Below are positions 8,324 through 17,436 of a stretch of DNA of 64,000 bases, in pieces. The notes beneath the pieces were generated by a model. It was given only the letters and a program-made list of their open reading frames with translations, made no database searches and was not told the DNA's origin. Position 1 is the stretch's first letter. Every line of letters starts with the position of its first letter. The stretch is from Candidatus Hodarchaeota archaeon (lineage in GTDB: Archaea; Asgardarchaeota; Heimdallarchaeia; Hodarchaeales; Hodarchaeaceae), in NCBI GenBank assembly GCA_016840285.1, contig JAEOSR010000154.1:1-64000 (forward strand), written 5' to 3'. Position numbers and translations under genes: made by a program.

Positions 8324-10366
8324 TTACTTGTTATACTTTTGAATCCAGTTAACTATCCGATTTATCCGATCAATGATATGACGAGGTTCACCGCTTCGGG
8401 AGAGCTCATGACCATCTCTAGGATAACGGACGAGTTCCACAGTTTTTCCATATCGCTTACCTAGCCAGAATAATTGTTCAGCGTTAATCACAGGTGCACG
8501 ATAGTCATTCTCGGAGTGGATAATTAGGAGAGGAGTTTGTAAGTTTCTAATATGAGCTACTGGAGAATCTTTCCAAATATCTGCAAAGCGATCAATTATT
8601 TCACCTTCATATTGTTTCTCAAACCAAATAGGAATGTCTGTTGTGGTACTGAAGGCCACAAATTCATAAACACCACGTTGACTGATCGCTGCTTTAAAAC
8701 GGTTGGTTTGAGTAACAAGCCATGAGGTCATATAGCCTCCATAACTCCCCCCAGTAACAGCTACTCTATCTGAATCAAGAAAAGAATATTTTGCTAAAGC
8801 GGTGTCTAATGCTTTCAATATATCGTTAGCAGCAGTTTTCCCCCAATTTTTAAATACAGCAGCTCGGAAATCAATACCATATCCATCGGATCCTCTTGGA
8901 TTACAGAATACAACTGCATAACCTTTCGATAAAAGTGTATTCCATTCGTGCCACAATGTTTTCTCATGTGGAGACCACATCGCTGCTGGCCCCCCATGAA
9001 TTTCTAGAACAACAGGTACTTTTTCGTTGGGATTATTAGCAGCTGGAGTTAACAACCAACCTTGAAATTCAATCCCCTCTTGTTTATAGAAAAACTCTTC
9101 AGCTTTTGCAGGGCTATGTGTTTCCAAATATTCTTTATTTGCTTGAGTTATCCTCTCTTCTCGAGAGCCATCACCACCACACCAAAAAATATCACTCGGA
9201 AATGAAACATGAGAAACCTCATAAGCAATGCGATTTTGATGTTTAGATATTGAAAAAGAATTTATGTTTCTATCTCCCCGAACTAGAATTTCACACTCCT
9301 TTGTATTAATAGTAATCTTTTGGATATTTATTTTTCCATCCTTTGGGCTCAAAAAAACGAGAGAGTCGTTATCAAACCAAAGTGATTGCGTTGCTGAACG
9401 TTCATATTTTTCTGTAATGCAAATAAATCTATCTGGTTCAGCTCTCTCTAAATCGAAAAGAAATATTTGGGTGTCATCATAGATCAGCTCTTCTCTAATC
9501 GAATGAAAGGAAAGATATTTCCCATTGGGTGATATTTGTAGATTCTCTACCCACCTAAAGGTCGTTCCCAATGTTATTTTATCTGCAGGATCAGATATAG
9601 AAACTTGCAAGATCTCTTGAGTCAAGGAAACAGTTGGGTCTTCTTTATACTTTGATAAAAAGAGTCTTGTGTCATCAAAACTGAAGGTTCCTAAACCAAA
9701 ATGAAATCCATATTCTCCAATATGAATAGCGTTCATTAGTTTTTCTTTTTCAGAATAACTGTTAAAATCTGAGATATCAACAATGAATGGTTGAGTAAAA
9801 CGACCATCCAAGTAAGATGTCCCTTCCCTGCAATAACCCTCTGTAATGACTCGGGGGTCAGTCTTTATTGTCTCTAATTTTTCTTTTTTCGAAATATATG
9901 CATTATATTCAGCTGGTTCTAAAACAAACGAGGGAGGGATTTCTTTCTCGGGATGTGAAATTAACTCTAATTCTGCTTTATTAACGCGGGCAATAACATG
10001 AATCAACTTATTATCATGACTCCAATTAAAAGCCATAACCCCCTGTGGAAAATTAGTTACTTGGACAGCTTCTCCACCATTTACAGACATTATGAACACT
10101 TGTGTTCCTTTCTCAACCCGAGAAGAAAGAAATGCCAGATATTCACCTGAGGGGGAGAATTGAGGGGCCGTATCTACATGAGTTCCAGCAGTGAATTGCT
10201 TATATCCGTCTTCTCCTGCAATTTTCAAATAGATTGGGCTTTTATATCGGTTTTTCTTTTGATTTATTTTTTTGATTGAAAATGCCACCTTCTTACCATC
10301 TGGAGAAAGATTGGGAGAGTTAGGAATTTTTAACTTGACAAAATCTTCACTTTTGATAGACATCAT
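8324..10366 (-). CDS. S9 family prolyl oligopeptidase / acylaminoacyl peptidase
   Basis: A 680-residue serine peptidase. The first 400 residues contain WD40-like beta-propeller repeats (PNLSPDGKKVAFS, PQFSPSGEYLAFLS, LQISPNGKYLSFHS) and the C-terminal third is the alpha/beta hydrolase. The catalytic triad is visible as Ser in GGSYGGY, Asp in SENDYRAP and His in RDGHEL. No export signal is present. Enzymes of this type trim short peptides or remove acylated N-terminal residues. It is probably co-transcribed with the downstream gamma-glutamyltransferase, 15 bases away. Confidence 0.92.
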   Translation of the reverse strand: MMSIKSEDFVKLKIPNSPNLSPDGKKVAFSIKKINQKKNRYKSPIYLKIAGEDGYKQFTAGTHVDTAPQFSPSGEYLAFLSSRVEKGTQVFIMSVNGGEAVQVTNFPQGVMAFNWSHDNKLIHVIARVNKAELELISHPEKEIPPSFVLEPAEYNAYISKKEKLETIKTDPRVITEGYCREGTSYLDGRFTQPFIVDISDFNSYSEKEKLMNAIHIGEYGFHFGLGTFSFDDTRLFLSKYKEDPTVSLTQEILQVSISDPADKITLGTTFRWVENLQISPNGKYLSFHSIREELIYDDTQIFLFDLERAEPDRFICITEKYERSATQSLWFDNDSLVFLSPKDGKINIQKITINTKECEILVRGDRNINSFSISKHQNRIAYEVSHVSFPSDIFWCGGDGSREERITQANKEYLETHSPAKAEEFFYKQEGIEFQGWLLTPAANNPNEKVPVVLEIHGGPAAMWSPHEKTLWHEWNTLLSKGYAVVFCNPRGSDGYGIDFRAAVFKNWGKTAANDILKALDTALAKYSFLDSDRVAVTGGSYGGYMTSWLVTQTNRFKAAISQRGVYEFVAFSTTTDIPIWFEKQYEGEIIDRFADIWKDSPVAHIRNLQTPLLIIHSENDYRAPVINAEQLFWLGKRYGKTVELVRYPRDGHELSRSGEPRHIIDRINRIVNWIQKYNK

Positions 10367-10598
10367 GATTCACGCTTTTATTTCCATTAAACCAAGATTT
10401 TCTTATCTTTCTTAAAATGATTTTCCGGGGTACATCCATGAACCTTACAGAAAAATAAAAGAAATCCATTCTAGTTAAATAGAAAACTTGTAGAAAGGAA
10501 CAGAATAAAAGAATAATTCAATAATTAGACATCAATAGTCCCTAATTCTTACCAAATTAGATTTTAATCTGTTTAACAAAATTAATTCTGAGTTTTAA

Positions 10599-10880
10599 CT
10601 AATATGTAACTTACCTCTGTATTCTTCTGACATTGGGAAATTAATAGAAGAGATCATTTCGAACATCAGTGGCAGTGTTACAGGCCTTCAAGAAACTTTA
10701 CAGGGATTTGCTGCTCAATCGGAAGAATTCAGTGCCTCTAGTGAAGAGGTTGCCGCCACAACCGAAGAACAGACCGCAGCTATGAGTCAAATGACTAGTG
10801 AGGCTCAAGGTTTAACCAAGCAAGGTGAAGAATTAGCCCAACTGGTTACTCAGTTTGAAGTAGAAAAGAAGTCTAGCTGA
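10599..10880 (+). pseudogene. Remnant of a methyl-accepting chemotaxis protein C-terminus
   Basis: An open stretch of 93 codons with no start codon near its 5' end (an in-frame TAA precedes it) ends at TGA. The translation is the typical end of a chemoreceptor: helical heptads, then SASSEEVAATTEEQTAAM and a tail like LAQLVTQFEVEKK. The signalling tip, HAMP and sensor regions are absent, and no che gene is in the window. I read it as the decayed 3' end of a chemoreceptor gene, or less likely a fragment joined by rearrangement. Confidence 0.7.
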
Positions 10881-10939
10881 TCCCTACCTCTCATTAAAAC
10901 TCTCAGAGATCCTACTTTCTAACAGGAGTAGTGATCATC

Positions 10940-10947
10940 TTTTTTTT
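10940..10947 (+). terminator. T8 tract after chemoreceptor remnant
   Basis: Eight T residues about 60 bases after the remnant's stop, fitting an archaeal oligo-T terminator left from the original gene. Confidence 0.35.
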
Positions 10948-11000
10948 ACACCAAAATAAAAACTTGGCTTTGCAGCATCCAATTATAACCGATGAAACCG

Positions 11001-11483
11001 CTACGTATCAATAGTATGAGTCTTCAACCATTTCTCCCTAACCGCAAGGACTTGATCTTGTCGAGCTTGACATTTTCCTTTGGAATGGATATAGATAATT
11101 AGACCATTAGGATCCCGAATAGTAGTAAATTTATCATCTGTTATTAGCTCCCCACACACAATACACATCATTCGTTGTACGGGTTTCCTAATAATACTAG
11201 AATCTCTGATTTTCTTCAAATCTTGTTTAGGATGTCTTAATTCGTTGATCCGAACTTCTTTAATCAAATCAAGAGTTGTGGTGCTGGTTATATCAAAATC
11301 ATTGATGTCAAAAGCAATAGAATCCGTCATCCTCTTTTGAATCCCCTTCTTAGTTTGATTTGGTACTTTATAAGAAAAGAGGGGGCAAGCTATAAAATGA
11401 CACTGTGTTGTTTTAGGCCAATATGTACATATTTGGTTGTCTCTGAAAATACACGTTTTCTGAATTTCTTTGAACTTTTTCAT
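11001..11483 (-). CDS. Unknown protein with two cysteine clusters
   Basis: A 160-residue protein. The N-terminal 35 residues contain four cysteines (CIFRDNQIC, then CHFIACP) and the C-terminal part has CIVCGELI followed by a His and a further Cys about 25-30 residues later (HSKGKC). This looks like two metal-binding knuckles, zinc most likely. The middle is charged and without a known motif. I do not recognise the family. It is flanked by long AT-rich gaps and seems monocistronic. Confidence 0.6.
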   Translation of the reverse strand: MKKFKEIQKTCIFRDNQICTYWPKTTQCHFIACPLFSYKVPNQTKKGIQKRMTDSIAFDINDFDITSTTTLDLIKEVRINELRHPKQDLKKIRDSSIIRKPVQRMMCIVCGELITDDKFTTIRDPNGLIIYIHSKGKCQARQDQVLAVREKWLKTHTIDT

Positions 11484-11817
11484 TTCTGAGGGATGATAAT
11501 TTCTTGACTTAAAAATCTTGTTGAATTACCGCTTAAAGTGCCATTCACCTTCTCTGTTCTTTTTTACTCTTTAATCAATGTAGTAGATTACTTTTGAAAG
11601 AGTTTCTGATGTTCTATGTAGGTAATCTAAGGATTTTCTTAATCAGGCCTTTTTTATTGATTGAACCACATACCATTAAAGGAATCTCTGAAGCTTTGAT
11701 GAGTGTATAATCGTTCTTTCAGCTAGTTTTTGGATGGTGATTTAAGCGAAAAGCTTTTGAGAGAGAAGAATAAATATTCGCCTGTTTTTGCATATACTTT
11801 AGATTCGAGGCGCTGCA
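11484..11817. other. Intergenic stretch between divergent genes
   Basis: Over 330 bases separate the divergent cysteine-rich and winged-helix genes. It is AT-rich with short T and A runs. I see no RNA gene, repeat or small reading frame worth calling; both promoters should lie here. Confidence 0.45.
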
Positions 11818-12258
11818 ATGTCTGAAACTGATTTATTAGACAAATTGAAAGCAATCGATTTCCAGATCACTCCTAGCGCGCTAGAAGTTATCAAAAACAG
11901 TCATCTACAAATCAATGACTTACTTACTGGTATTGAAACCTCTTGGAAAAGTAAAGAGAAGTTAATCACAGTAAAAGAGGCTATTAATTTAATACTGGAC
12001 TCTAGACAAGCAGGTATTTCCAGAGAAATTGTTTCGGAGATAAAAACCCACGAAAAATTTATCCCCATCCCACGGCAACTCAGACGCACCTATACTATCC
12101 TAAAGCGTTTTGAAAACCCTGTGACTGCAGGACATATCGCACGAGTAACTCATCGGAAGAAAACTACAGAAAAAATATATCTCAATCAATTAGTGAAAGA
12201 TGGCTTTGTGAAGAAGAAACGAGAGGGAAGGAAAGCAATACGCTATTGGATTGTTTGA
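11818..12258 (+). CDS. Winged-helix DNA-binding protein
   Basis: A 146-residue protein. Residues 1-70 are helical (ITPSALEVIKNS, ITVKEAINLILDSRQAG); residues 85-146 form a winged helix with TAGHIARVTHRKKTTEKIYLNQLVKDGFV and a basic wing ending in IRYWIV, as in MarR/ArsR-like regulators. The start ATG has GAGGCG just upstream. The N-terminal helices may be for dimer formation or partner contact. No neighbouring gene hints at a regulon. Confidence 0.7.
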   Translation: MSETDLLDKLKAIDFQITPSALEVIKNSHLQINDLLTGIETSWKSKEKLITVKEAINLILDSRQAGISREIVSEIKTHEKFIPIPRQLRRTYTILKRFENPVTAGHIARVTHRKKTTEKIYLNQLVKDGFVKKKREGRKAIRYWIV

Positions 12259-12402
12259 AAAATCCCGAATAATTCTGATTTTACGCAACTAACATGCTTT
12301 TAAGTATTGCTTCCAAAAATCAAATAGACAATATAAAATTTGAGTGAAAATCTCATATAAACAGACATTTCAGTTTGTAACTTGTAGAGATTTGGTGATG
12401 TA

Positions 12403-13179
12403 ATGTATAAAGTTGTTTTTCTTCGCCACGGTGAGTCTATTTGGAATAAAAATGGTCTTTTTTCTGGTTGGACTGACGTCGATTTATCAGAAAAGGGTAT
12501 TGAAGAAGCAAATGAAGCAGCTCAAGTCCTTAAAGACGAAGGATATGCCTTTGACATAGCTTATACATCAGTTCTGAAGAGAGCTGTCCGAACCTTATGG
12601 ATAGTCTTAGATAAGATGGATTTGATGTGGATCCCAGTTCATCGTTCTTGGAAATTAAATGAAAGACACTATGGGGCGCTTCAAGGGTTGAACAAAGCTG
12701 AAACAGCTAAAAAACATGGAGAAAAACAAGTTTTAATTTGGAGAAGAAGTTACGACACTCTTCCTCCAGCACTCACAATAGAGGATGAACGGTATCCTGG
12801 AAAAGATCCAAAGTACCAAAGCTTGTCAGAAAAAGAAATCCCTTTGACAGAATGTCTAAAAGATACCGTAGCTAGAGTTCTCCCGTATTGGCATGAGGTA
12901 ATTCTCCCTACAATTAAATCTAGGAAAAAGGTTTTAATTTCGGCCCATGGAAATAGCATTCGCGCTTTAGTAAAATACTTAGATGATGTTCCGAATGATG
13001 AAATCTTGAAACTTAACATTCCAACAGGAATTCCTCTTGTTTACGAGCTTGACAGTAACATTCAACCAATTAAACATTACTATCTTGGGAATCCAGAAGA
13101 AATTAGTAAAGCAATCCAAAAAGTGGCAGATCAAGGAAAAGTAACGAAAGAAGAAGATAATGGTTCAGTAGCCATATAA
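12403..13179 (+). CDS. gpmA: 2,3-bisphosphoglycerate-dependent phosphoglycerate mutase
   Basis: A 258-residue enzyme of the histidine phosphatase superfamily that interconverts 3- and 2-phosphoglycerate in glycolysis and gluconeogenesis. The phosphohistidine motif is LRHGESIWN (His9). Further family landmarks are [13 protein letters not shown], the [13 protein letters not shown] loop and [15 protein letters not shown]. The length fits bacterial GpmA. Most archaea use the cofactor-independent enzyme, so this gene was probably gained from bacteria. The start has GGTGAT just upstream. Confidence 0.95.
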   Translation: MYKVVFLRHGESIWNKNGLFSGWTDVDLSEKGIEEANEAAQVLKDEGYAFDIAYTSVLKRAVRTLWIVLDKMDLMWIPVHRSWKLNERHYGALQGLNKAETAKKHGEKQVLIWRRSYDTLPPALTIEDERYPGKDPKYQSLSEKEIPLTECLKDTVARVLPYWHEVILPTIKSRKKVLISAHGNSIRALVKYLDDVPNDEILKLNIPTGIPLVYELDSNIQPIKHYYLGNPEEISKAIQKVADQGKVTKEEDNGSVAI

Positions 13180-13186
13180 ACTTTAG

Positions 13187-13200
13187 AAAAAAGGGGGAAA
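13187..13200 (-). terminator. T/C tract after first histone gene
   Basis: On the minus strand, reading out of the histone gene, this is T3-C5-T6, about 45 bases past the stop. The second histone gene ends with a similar T8-C5-T8 tract, which supports a shared terminator type. Confidence 0.45.
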
Positions 13201-13243
13201 TAGAGGAAATAGTCCTCAAATTAATGTAAGACGTTTTGATTCC

Positions 13244-13447
13244 TTATTTTGTTGCTGCGAGTTTAATGTCGGACTCTTTTACCGTCTTACGACCAGAGTG
13301 TTGAGCGATCTCAACAGCATATTTAGCAACGGTGGTGCCATAGTCAGTTAGTATTTCATTCAAGCGCTCGATTGCCCCTGCACTTACTCGATGCGCACCA
13401 GCGTTTCTAATAAGTTTTTCAATTCTTGCTCGTGCAAAACCAGCCAT
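13244..13447 (-). CDS. Archaeal histone (first copy)
   Basis: A 67-residue histone-fold protein of the HMf family that wraps DNA as dimers and higher oligomers. The sequence runs MAGFARARIEKLIRNAG, then the central helix SAGAIERLNEILTDYG, and ends in SGRKTVKESDIKLAATK. There is no tail beyond the fold. I choose the ATG at 13447 over a GTG four codons upstream because it gives the same length as the second copy. GAGAAAAGGTGA just upstream is the probable ribosome site and is shared with the second copy. Confidence 0.95.
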   Translation of the reverse strand: MAGFARARIEKLIRNAGAHRVSAGAIERLNEILTDYGTTVAKYAVEIAQHSGRKTVKESDIKLAATK

Positions 13448-13510
13448 TTTTAGTTTCACCTTTTCTCGTGAGTTTTATACCAACTCACACATGTTAGCAG
13501 ATTTTTCCCC

Positions 13511-13532
13511 CCTTTATAAATCTTACTCTACC
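13511..13532 (-). promoter_or_regulatory. TATA element of first histone gene
   Basis: On the minus strand the sequence reads GTAGAGTAAGATTTATAAAG about 65 bases before the ATG. The second histone gene has a near copy at about the same distance. The TTTATAAA core fits an archaeal TATA box. Confidence 0.6.
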
Positions 13533-13848
13533 ACGGTCGTTTTTTCCTCGTACTCCTCACTTTAAAATTAGTATGGTAAGTCATATCATGATAGATATCT
13601 TGGTGGCGCGAATAAATAGCGAAGAATAAATAAGATAAAGGATAAGAGAAAAATAGTTCCTTCTTCCCGAATGTCTTAAATTAGTTGTTTAGATCTCTAA
13701 TTCTCAAATTATGTCTTATAAGAAGGTTGTAGATAGAAAATTTACTACCATCATAAGGAGTAAAAAGAATAGAATTGTTTTTGATTGATTTTCATAAAAT
13801 GATCAAGACTAATGAACTAATATGAAATGACTGGGTGTTTATGTAAGG
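13533..13848. other. Gap between the two histone genes
   Basis: About 320 bases of AT-rich sequence between the promoter of the first histone and the terminator of the second. I see no gene or RNA signature. Confidence 0.45.
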
Positions 13849-13869
13849 AAAAAAAAGGGGGAAAAAAAA
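13849..13869 (-). terminator. T8-C5-T8 tract after second histone gene
   Basis: On the minus strand two T8 runs flank C5, starting about 28 bases past the histone stop. It is a strong oligo-T terminator candidate and resembles the tract after the first copy. Confidence 0.6.
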
Positions 13870-13897
13870 GGGTACCGTAAATGATGATCTGAGGTAC

Positions 13898-14101
13898 CTA
13901 TTTTGTTGCTGCCAACTTTATGTCGGACTCTTTCACTGTTTTTCGACCAGAGTGACGAGCTATCTCGACGGCATACTTAGCTAAGTTGGTGCCGTAATTC
14001 GTGAGAACTTCATTAAGACGATCAATCGCTTGGGCTGACACACGATGTGCGCCTGCAGTTCTTATTAGCTTTTCAACTCTGGCTCTTGCAAAACCGGCCA
14101 C
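13898..14101 (-). CDS. Archaeal histone (second copy)
   Basis: A 67-residue HMf-type histone, differing from the first copy at only a few positions (for example ARVEKLIRTAG, SAQAIDRLNEVLTNYG). It starts with GTG, preceded by GAGAAAAGGTGA as in the first copy. The two may form homo- and heterodimers. Same orientation and matching promoter and terminator elements point to a tandem duplication including flanks. Confidence 0.95.
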   Translation of the reverse strand: MAGFARARVEKLIRTAGAHRVSAQAIDRLNEVLTNYGTNLAKYAVEIARHSGRKTVKESDIKLAATK

Positions 14102-14177
14102 TTTTCTTCACCTTTTCTCATAGATAACGGTTGTGAGTTCTTGTTTGAGCTCACTGTTGTTAAGGAAAATCACCTAG

Positions 14178-14197
14178 TTTATAAACTTTACTCTACT
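14178..14197 (-). promoter_or_regulatory. TATA element of second histone gene
   Basis: Minus-strand GTAGAGTAAAGTTTATAAAC about 80 bases before the GTG start, nearly identical to the element of the first copy. Confidence 0.6.
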
Positions 14198-14727
14198 CTT
14201 GGCATCGAATTCCTTCTACGTTTCACGATAACACAAAGAAGATAAGTCATATTGAGGTAGACGAAAAGAAGCTGGGAAAAAAATGTCTTAGTCCACACCA
14301 TTATTGTTAATTTTAAGCTTAACAAAAATTATTTTATTTAGTATCTAATGATTTAAACGAATGTATCATGAAGAAATCTTCTAAGGTATGGTACTATAAT
14401 GTCAAAAAAGCTTAAGAGAAATTAAACGAAACATCGCTGAAAGAATAAGAGAAATAAGAAGAAACATGAACCCTAAAATATTATAAAATGATTAGATTAT
14501 TTATCTACTTCATATCAGGCGTTTTAATACTTTTACTGCGAATTGATGAAACTTATCATTCATTTTGACTGATATATTGATTCTGAAAATATTAATATTA
14601 AAATTATTTAGTGAACTATTCTACATTGCTTTCTTTAATAAGGCTTTAAACATGATTATTTCACAGTAGAAGTTTTAAATATTAAGAGAAAAAAAGTAAA
14701 GAGCTAATTGAATGAAGCTGATTTAGA
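14198..14727. other. Long AT-rich intergenic stretch
   Basis: About 530 bases with low G+C and no reading frame of note, between the histone promoter and the HEPN membrane protein gene. No tRNA fold, repeat array or family remnant was recognised on either strand. Confidence 0.45.
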
Positions 14728-16074
14728 ATGGCATTACGAGAAAATAGATTTGTTTTAGGGATTCTTTTTCCATTAATGTATGAGATCAGTTTAATTGAAG
14801 CTTATCTTTTCTTTATGGCAAATAAATTCGAACTCTTTCTACTCCTCCCCACAATCCTCTTGATCTTCCCCGCGTATATATTCTACATCTATAGTCCATA
14901 CCTAATAGTGAGAATTAGTAGAGCTGCTGAAATGTATTCTGAATCATTAAGAAAAAACATAAATCAAATTTTTCTACTAAAAAAAATTGATTTAGATGTG
15001 AAAACAAAAAAAGAACTGCAGAAAAATATCCAAAATGAGTTACTCCCGAAATTAAGAATGTTATTTCGGAGAGGTTATATCGATTCCTATTTCACAAGAG
15101 ATGACACCATCTCTGACGAGAAAATGCTAACATTCAGAGAAGCGCTGTTTCTTTTTTCAATATGTTATGGGTTGATTAATATAATAAATGTAGGGACAAT
15201 TATCTATCTACATTTTGATTCAATAGACTTAGATTTTCTCTATATAGACCAGATCATTAATCCAATTAATGTAGCCTTTTTTGGGACTCTTTTCAGCACT
15301 CTTGTGATTTTATCTTTGATACTGTTTTTCCACTCGCGAAAAAATCTCGCAACGTTGATTTGTAAGACTAGTTATAATTTATCCTTCCCTGCACTTGATC
15401 AGGATCTTAAGGTCAAAACCCGACAAGTAGAGCTTGATTCAATAAGAAGGTTCCCACTTGCAGATAAAATAGGGACAAAATTGGCTGCAAACTGGGATCT
15501 TGTGTCAAAAATATATTTTGATTTTATTGAGTCACATATTAACGAAGAATTACGGGATTATACCCGAAGAGAAGTCGCACGAGCTTTGGTATTAGAGCAG
15601 TACTCCTCAATGCTCCATAACCTTAATCTACCAAAAGAGAAACGAAAAGAACTTGAAATGCAGTTCTTCCTTGGCCACTCGGTAACAGCAATAGAGGAAC
15701 TAGGATCCTCTGAAGAAGAAGCTGAATCTTTAAAGCTAGACATGTTTTACTCAGCAAAAAAATTAGAGAAATGGGATGAACTATCATCTGATGAACATAT
15801 CTCAACGTTTCTATTCTTATGGAGGTCAACAGAAACTCTGTTTAGACATGTCCTCTGGAAACGAAATGCTTATCCAAAGGACGACCAGTCGTGGCTGTCC
15901 ATTGTTAATGCTCTCCTACGAGAACAATTACTGACAATAAGGGAAAATAAAGATCTGAAAAGAATACGACTACGTAGAAATGCTATGCTCCATCGGTCAC
16001 AGGACCGATTTGTGAGTAAAGAAGATATAGAGGACTTATTAAATCTCCTTCAAGTAGTAATAGACCGATCCTAG
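14728..16074 (+). CDS. Membrane-anchored HEPN-domain protein
   Basis: A 448-residue protein with two pairs of hydrophobic segments (about residues 8-30, 36-60, 133-158 and 177-204) and a long soluble C-terminal part. The last 90 residues are helical and carry R417-N-x3-H422 (in RLRRNAMLH), the Rx4H signature of HEPN ribonucleases. The preceding TFLFLWRSTETLFRHVLW fits the first HEPN helices. HEPN proteins cut RNA in toxin, defence and stress systems or serve as non-catalytic adaptors. No nucleotidyltransferase or antitoxin gene lies next to it. The HEPN call rests on motif and helix pattern, so it needs a profile search. Confidence 0.6.
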   Translation: MALRENRFVLGILFPLMYEISLIEAYLFFMANKFELFLLLPTILLIFPAYIFYIYSPYLIVRISRAAEMYSESLRKNINQIFLLKKIDLDVKTKKELQKNIQNELLPKLRMLFRRGYIDSYFTRDDTISDEKMLTFREALFLFSICYGLINIINVGTIIYLHFDSIDLDFLYIDQIINPINVAFFGTLFSTLVILSLILFFHSRKNLATLICKTSYNLSFPALDQDLKVKTRQVELDSIRRFPLADKIGTKLAANWDLVSKIYFDFIESHINEELRDYTRREVARALVLEQYSSMLHNLNLPKEKRKELEMQFFLGHSVTAIEELGSSEEEAESLKLDMFYSAKKLEKWDELSSDEHISTFLFLWRSTETLFRHVLWKRNAYPKDDQSWLSIVNALLREQLLTIRENKDLKRIRLRRNAMLHRSQDRFVSKEDIEDLLNLLQVVIDRS

Positions 16075-16973
16075 ATGAAGAACTTCCCCTCGACTGTTAT
16101 CTCTACTTCCCCACCAACAATAACTTCCGTAATTTCGTCTTTTTCATAGGAGCATTGAACAATCAATTTACTTGGTCTATTGATTTCATATCCTTGTTCT
16201 AGAATGAAAGTTGTTCCTCTAGGATAATTAGATAAAACCTGATATACTTCTAGATAACCTCCTAATGGCCCTGCAGCACTTCCCGTCGCAGGATCTTCTG
16301 GAACTCCTGCAGAAGGGGCAAACATTCTAACATGTACATGGGAATCATCATAAACTGTGTCGGGTGTGAAAACCAACAGCTCTTGAGAGGGAAATCCCTC
16401 CAATGTTTTGAGTAACAAATTTGTATCTAAATTTATGGTCTGAATTGCTTCCAATGAAGTAAGAGGGACAACGAGGAATGGAAATCCTGTAGAAACAAAT
16501 TGCATTGGGAATTTGTGTAAGATTAAATCGGGTGAAATCCCCATAATCTCTGCTATGGCCTCCGTATCTTGGAATTCTGCTAAGAATTCAGGTGTAGCTT
16601 GGTGCATTTTGACAAGATTATCATGAAATTCAACAATGATTGGACCAATTCCTAATTCGAGATAAGCTCTCGTGTCTTCTGCACCAATAATTCCCTGGTT
16701 TCTCAACACAAAAGCTGTACCTAGTGTTGGATGACCAGCAAAAGGAATTTCCCGACCTGGTGTGAAAATACGAACTTTTCGGACACATTTATCTACTTTT
16801 GAAGGGAGAACGAATGTTGTTTCCGAGAAATTCATTTCTCTCGTAATTCCTTGCATCTGTTCTGTCGATAACTCATCTTCGGATAATTTCCAGAATGTTG
16901 CCAATTGATTACCTGAAAATTGAAAACGATCATCTGTAAATACACTTGTCTGTATAAAAGGGATTTCATGCAT
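16071..16973 (-). CDS. PhzF family isomerase-like protein
   Basis: About 300 residues. Family landmarks are FSGNQLATFW, FSETTFVLP with the catalytic-type Glu, FTPGREIPFAGHPTLGTAFVL and DPATGSAAGPLGGYL. PhzF proteins are diaminopimelate-epimerase-like enzymes that isomerise or epimerise small acids; most members, including this one, have no known substrate. The ATG at 16973 is chosen because AGAAGGT lies upstream and MHEIPFIQ matches the usual start; another ATG lies nine codons earlier. The 3' end overlaps the convergent membrane gene by four bases. Confidence 0.88.
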   Translation of the reverse strand: MHEIPFIQTSVFTDDRFQFSGNQLATFWKLSEDELSTEQMQGITREMNFSETTFVLPSKVDKCVRKVRIFTPGREIPFAGHPTLGTAFVLRNQGIIGAEDTRAYLELGIGPIIVEFHDNLVKMHQATPEFLAEFQDTEAIAEIMGISPDLILHKFPMQFVSTGFPFLVVPLTSLEAIQTINLDTNLLLKTLEGFPSQELLVFTPDTVYDDSHVHVRMFAPSAGVPEDPATGSAAGPLGGYLEVYQVLSNYPRGTTFILEQGYEINRPSKLIVQCSYEKDEITEVIVGGEVEITVEGKFFI

Positions 16974-17021
16974 TTTTATTACCTTCTGTCCTTTCGTCAT
17001 GCATTTTAATAAAAAATATTT

Positions 17022-17132
17022 TTAGGTTCTATGTAGAAAACCATGTTTTTGGGATACAACGGTAAATCCATACTGTTTATAAAGGTTATACGCTGGAATG
17101 TTCTCTTTGGAGACTTCTAGATAACAATTTGT
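17022..17132 (-). pseudogene. Remnant of a GNAT acetyltransferase C-terminus
   Basis: A 36-codon open stretch just upstream of the PhzF gene translates to CYLEVSKENIPAYNLYKQYGF and a short tail, the classic end of a GNAT N-acetyltransferase (LEV-N-A-LY-x3-GF). An in-frame TAA cuts it from similar-looking upstream codons, and there is no start. I read it as a decayed gene. Confidence 0.6.
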
Positions 17133-17436
17133 TTATTCTGTATGATTAAATTTGATAAACATAGTTCCAGTAGAAGATTCTGTCGTCTATAATCCTCATA
17201 TTCATCTTATCACACAAATCAAAGAATCATCATTGATAGTAATCAATGAAATTTCAAATTAATGAGAGAAAAATAATATTAAAGACTTTAAGAATAGATG
17301 TATTGAGGTAATCCCAAAAACAAATATCCTCACAGTTAATATGAAATTAAACGAGTATAGCTTGGATGATTAAATAAACTTCGTCAAACGACACCTTGAC
17401 GAAGGAAAAGAAGGTACCAAATAGGAGATAGAAGAC
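17133..17436. other. Gap after GNAT remnant
   Basis: About 300 AT-rich bases. The first 50 may still contain decayed GNAT codons on the minus strand; the rest shows nothing I can name except the promoter of the small zinc protein gene. Confidence 0.4.
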
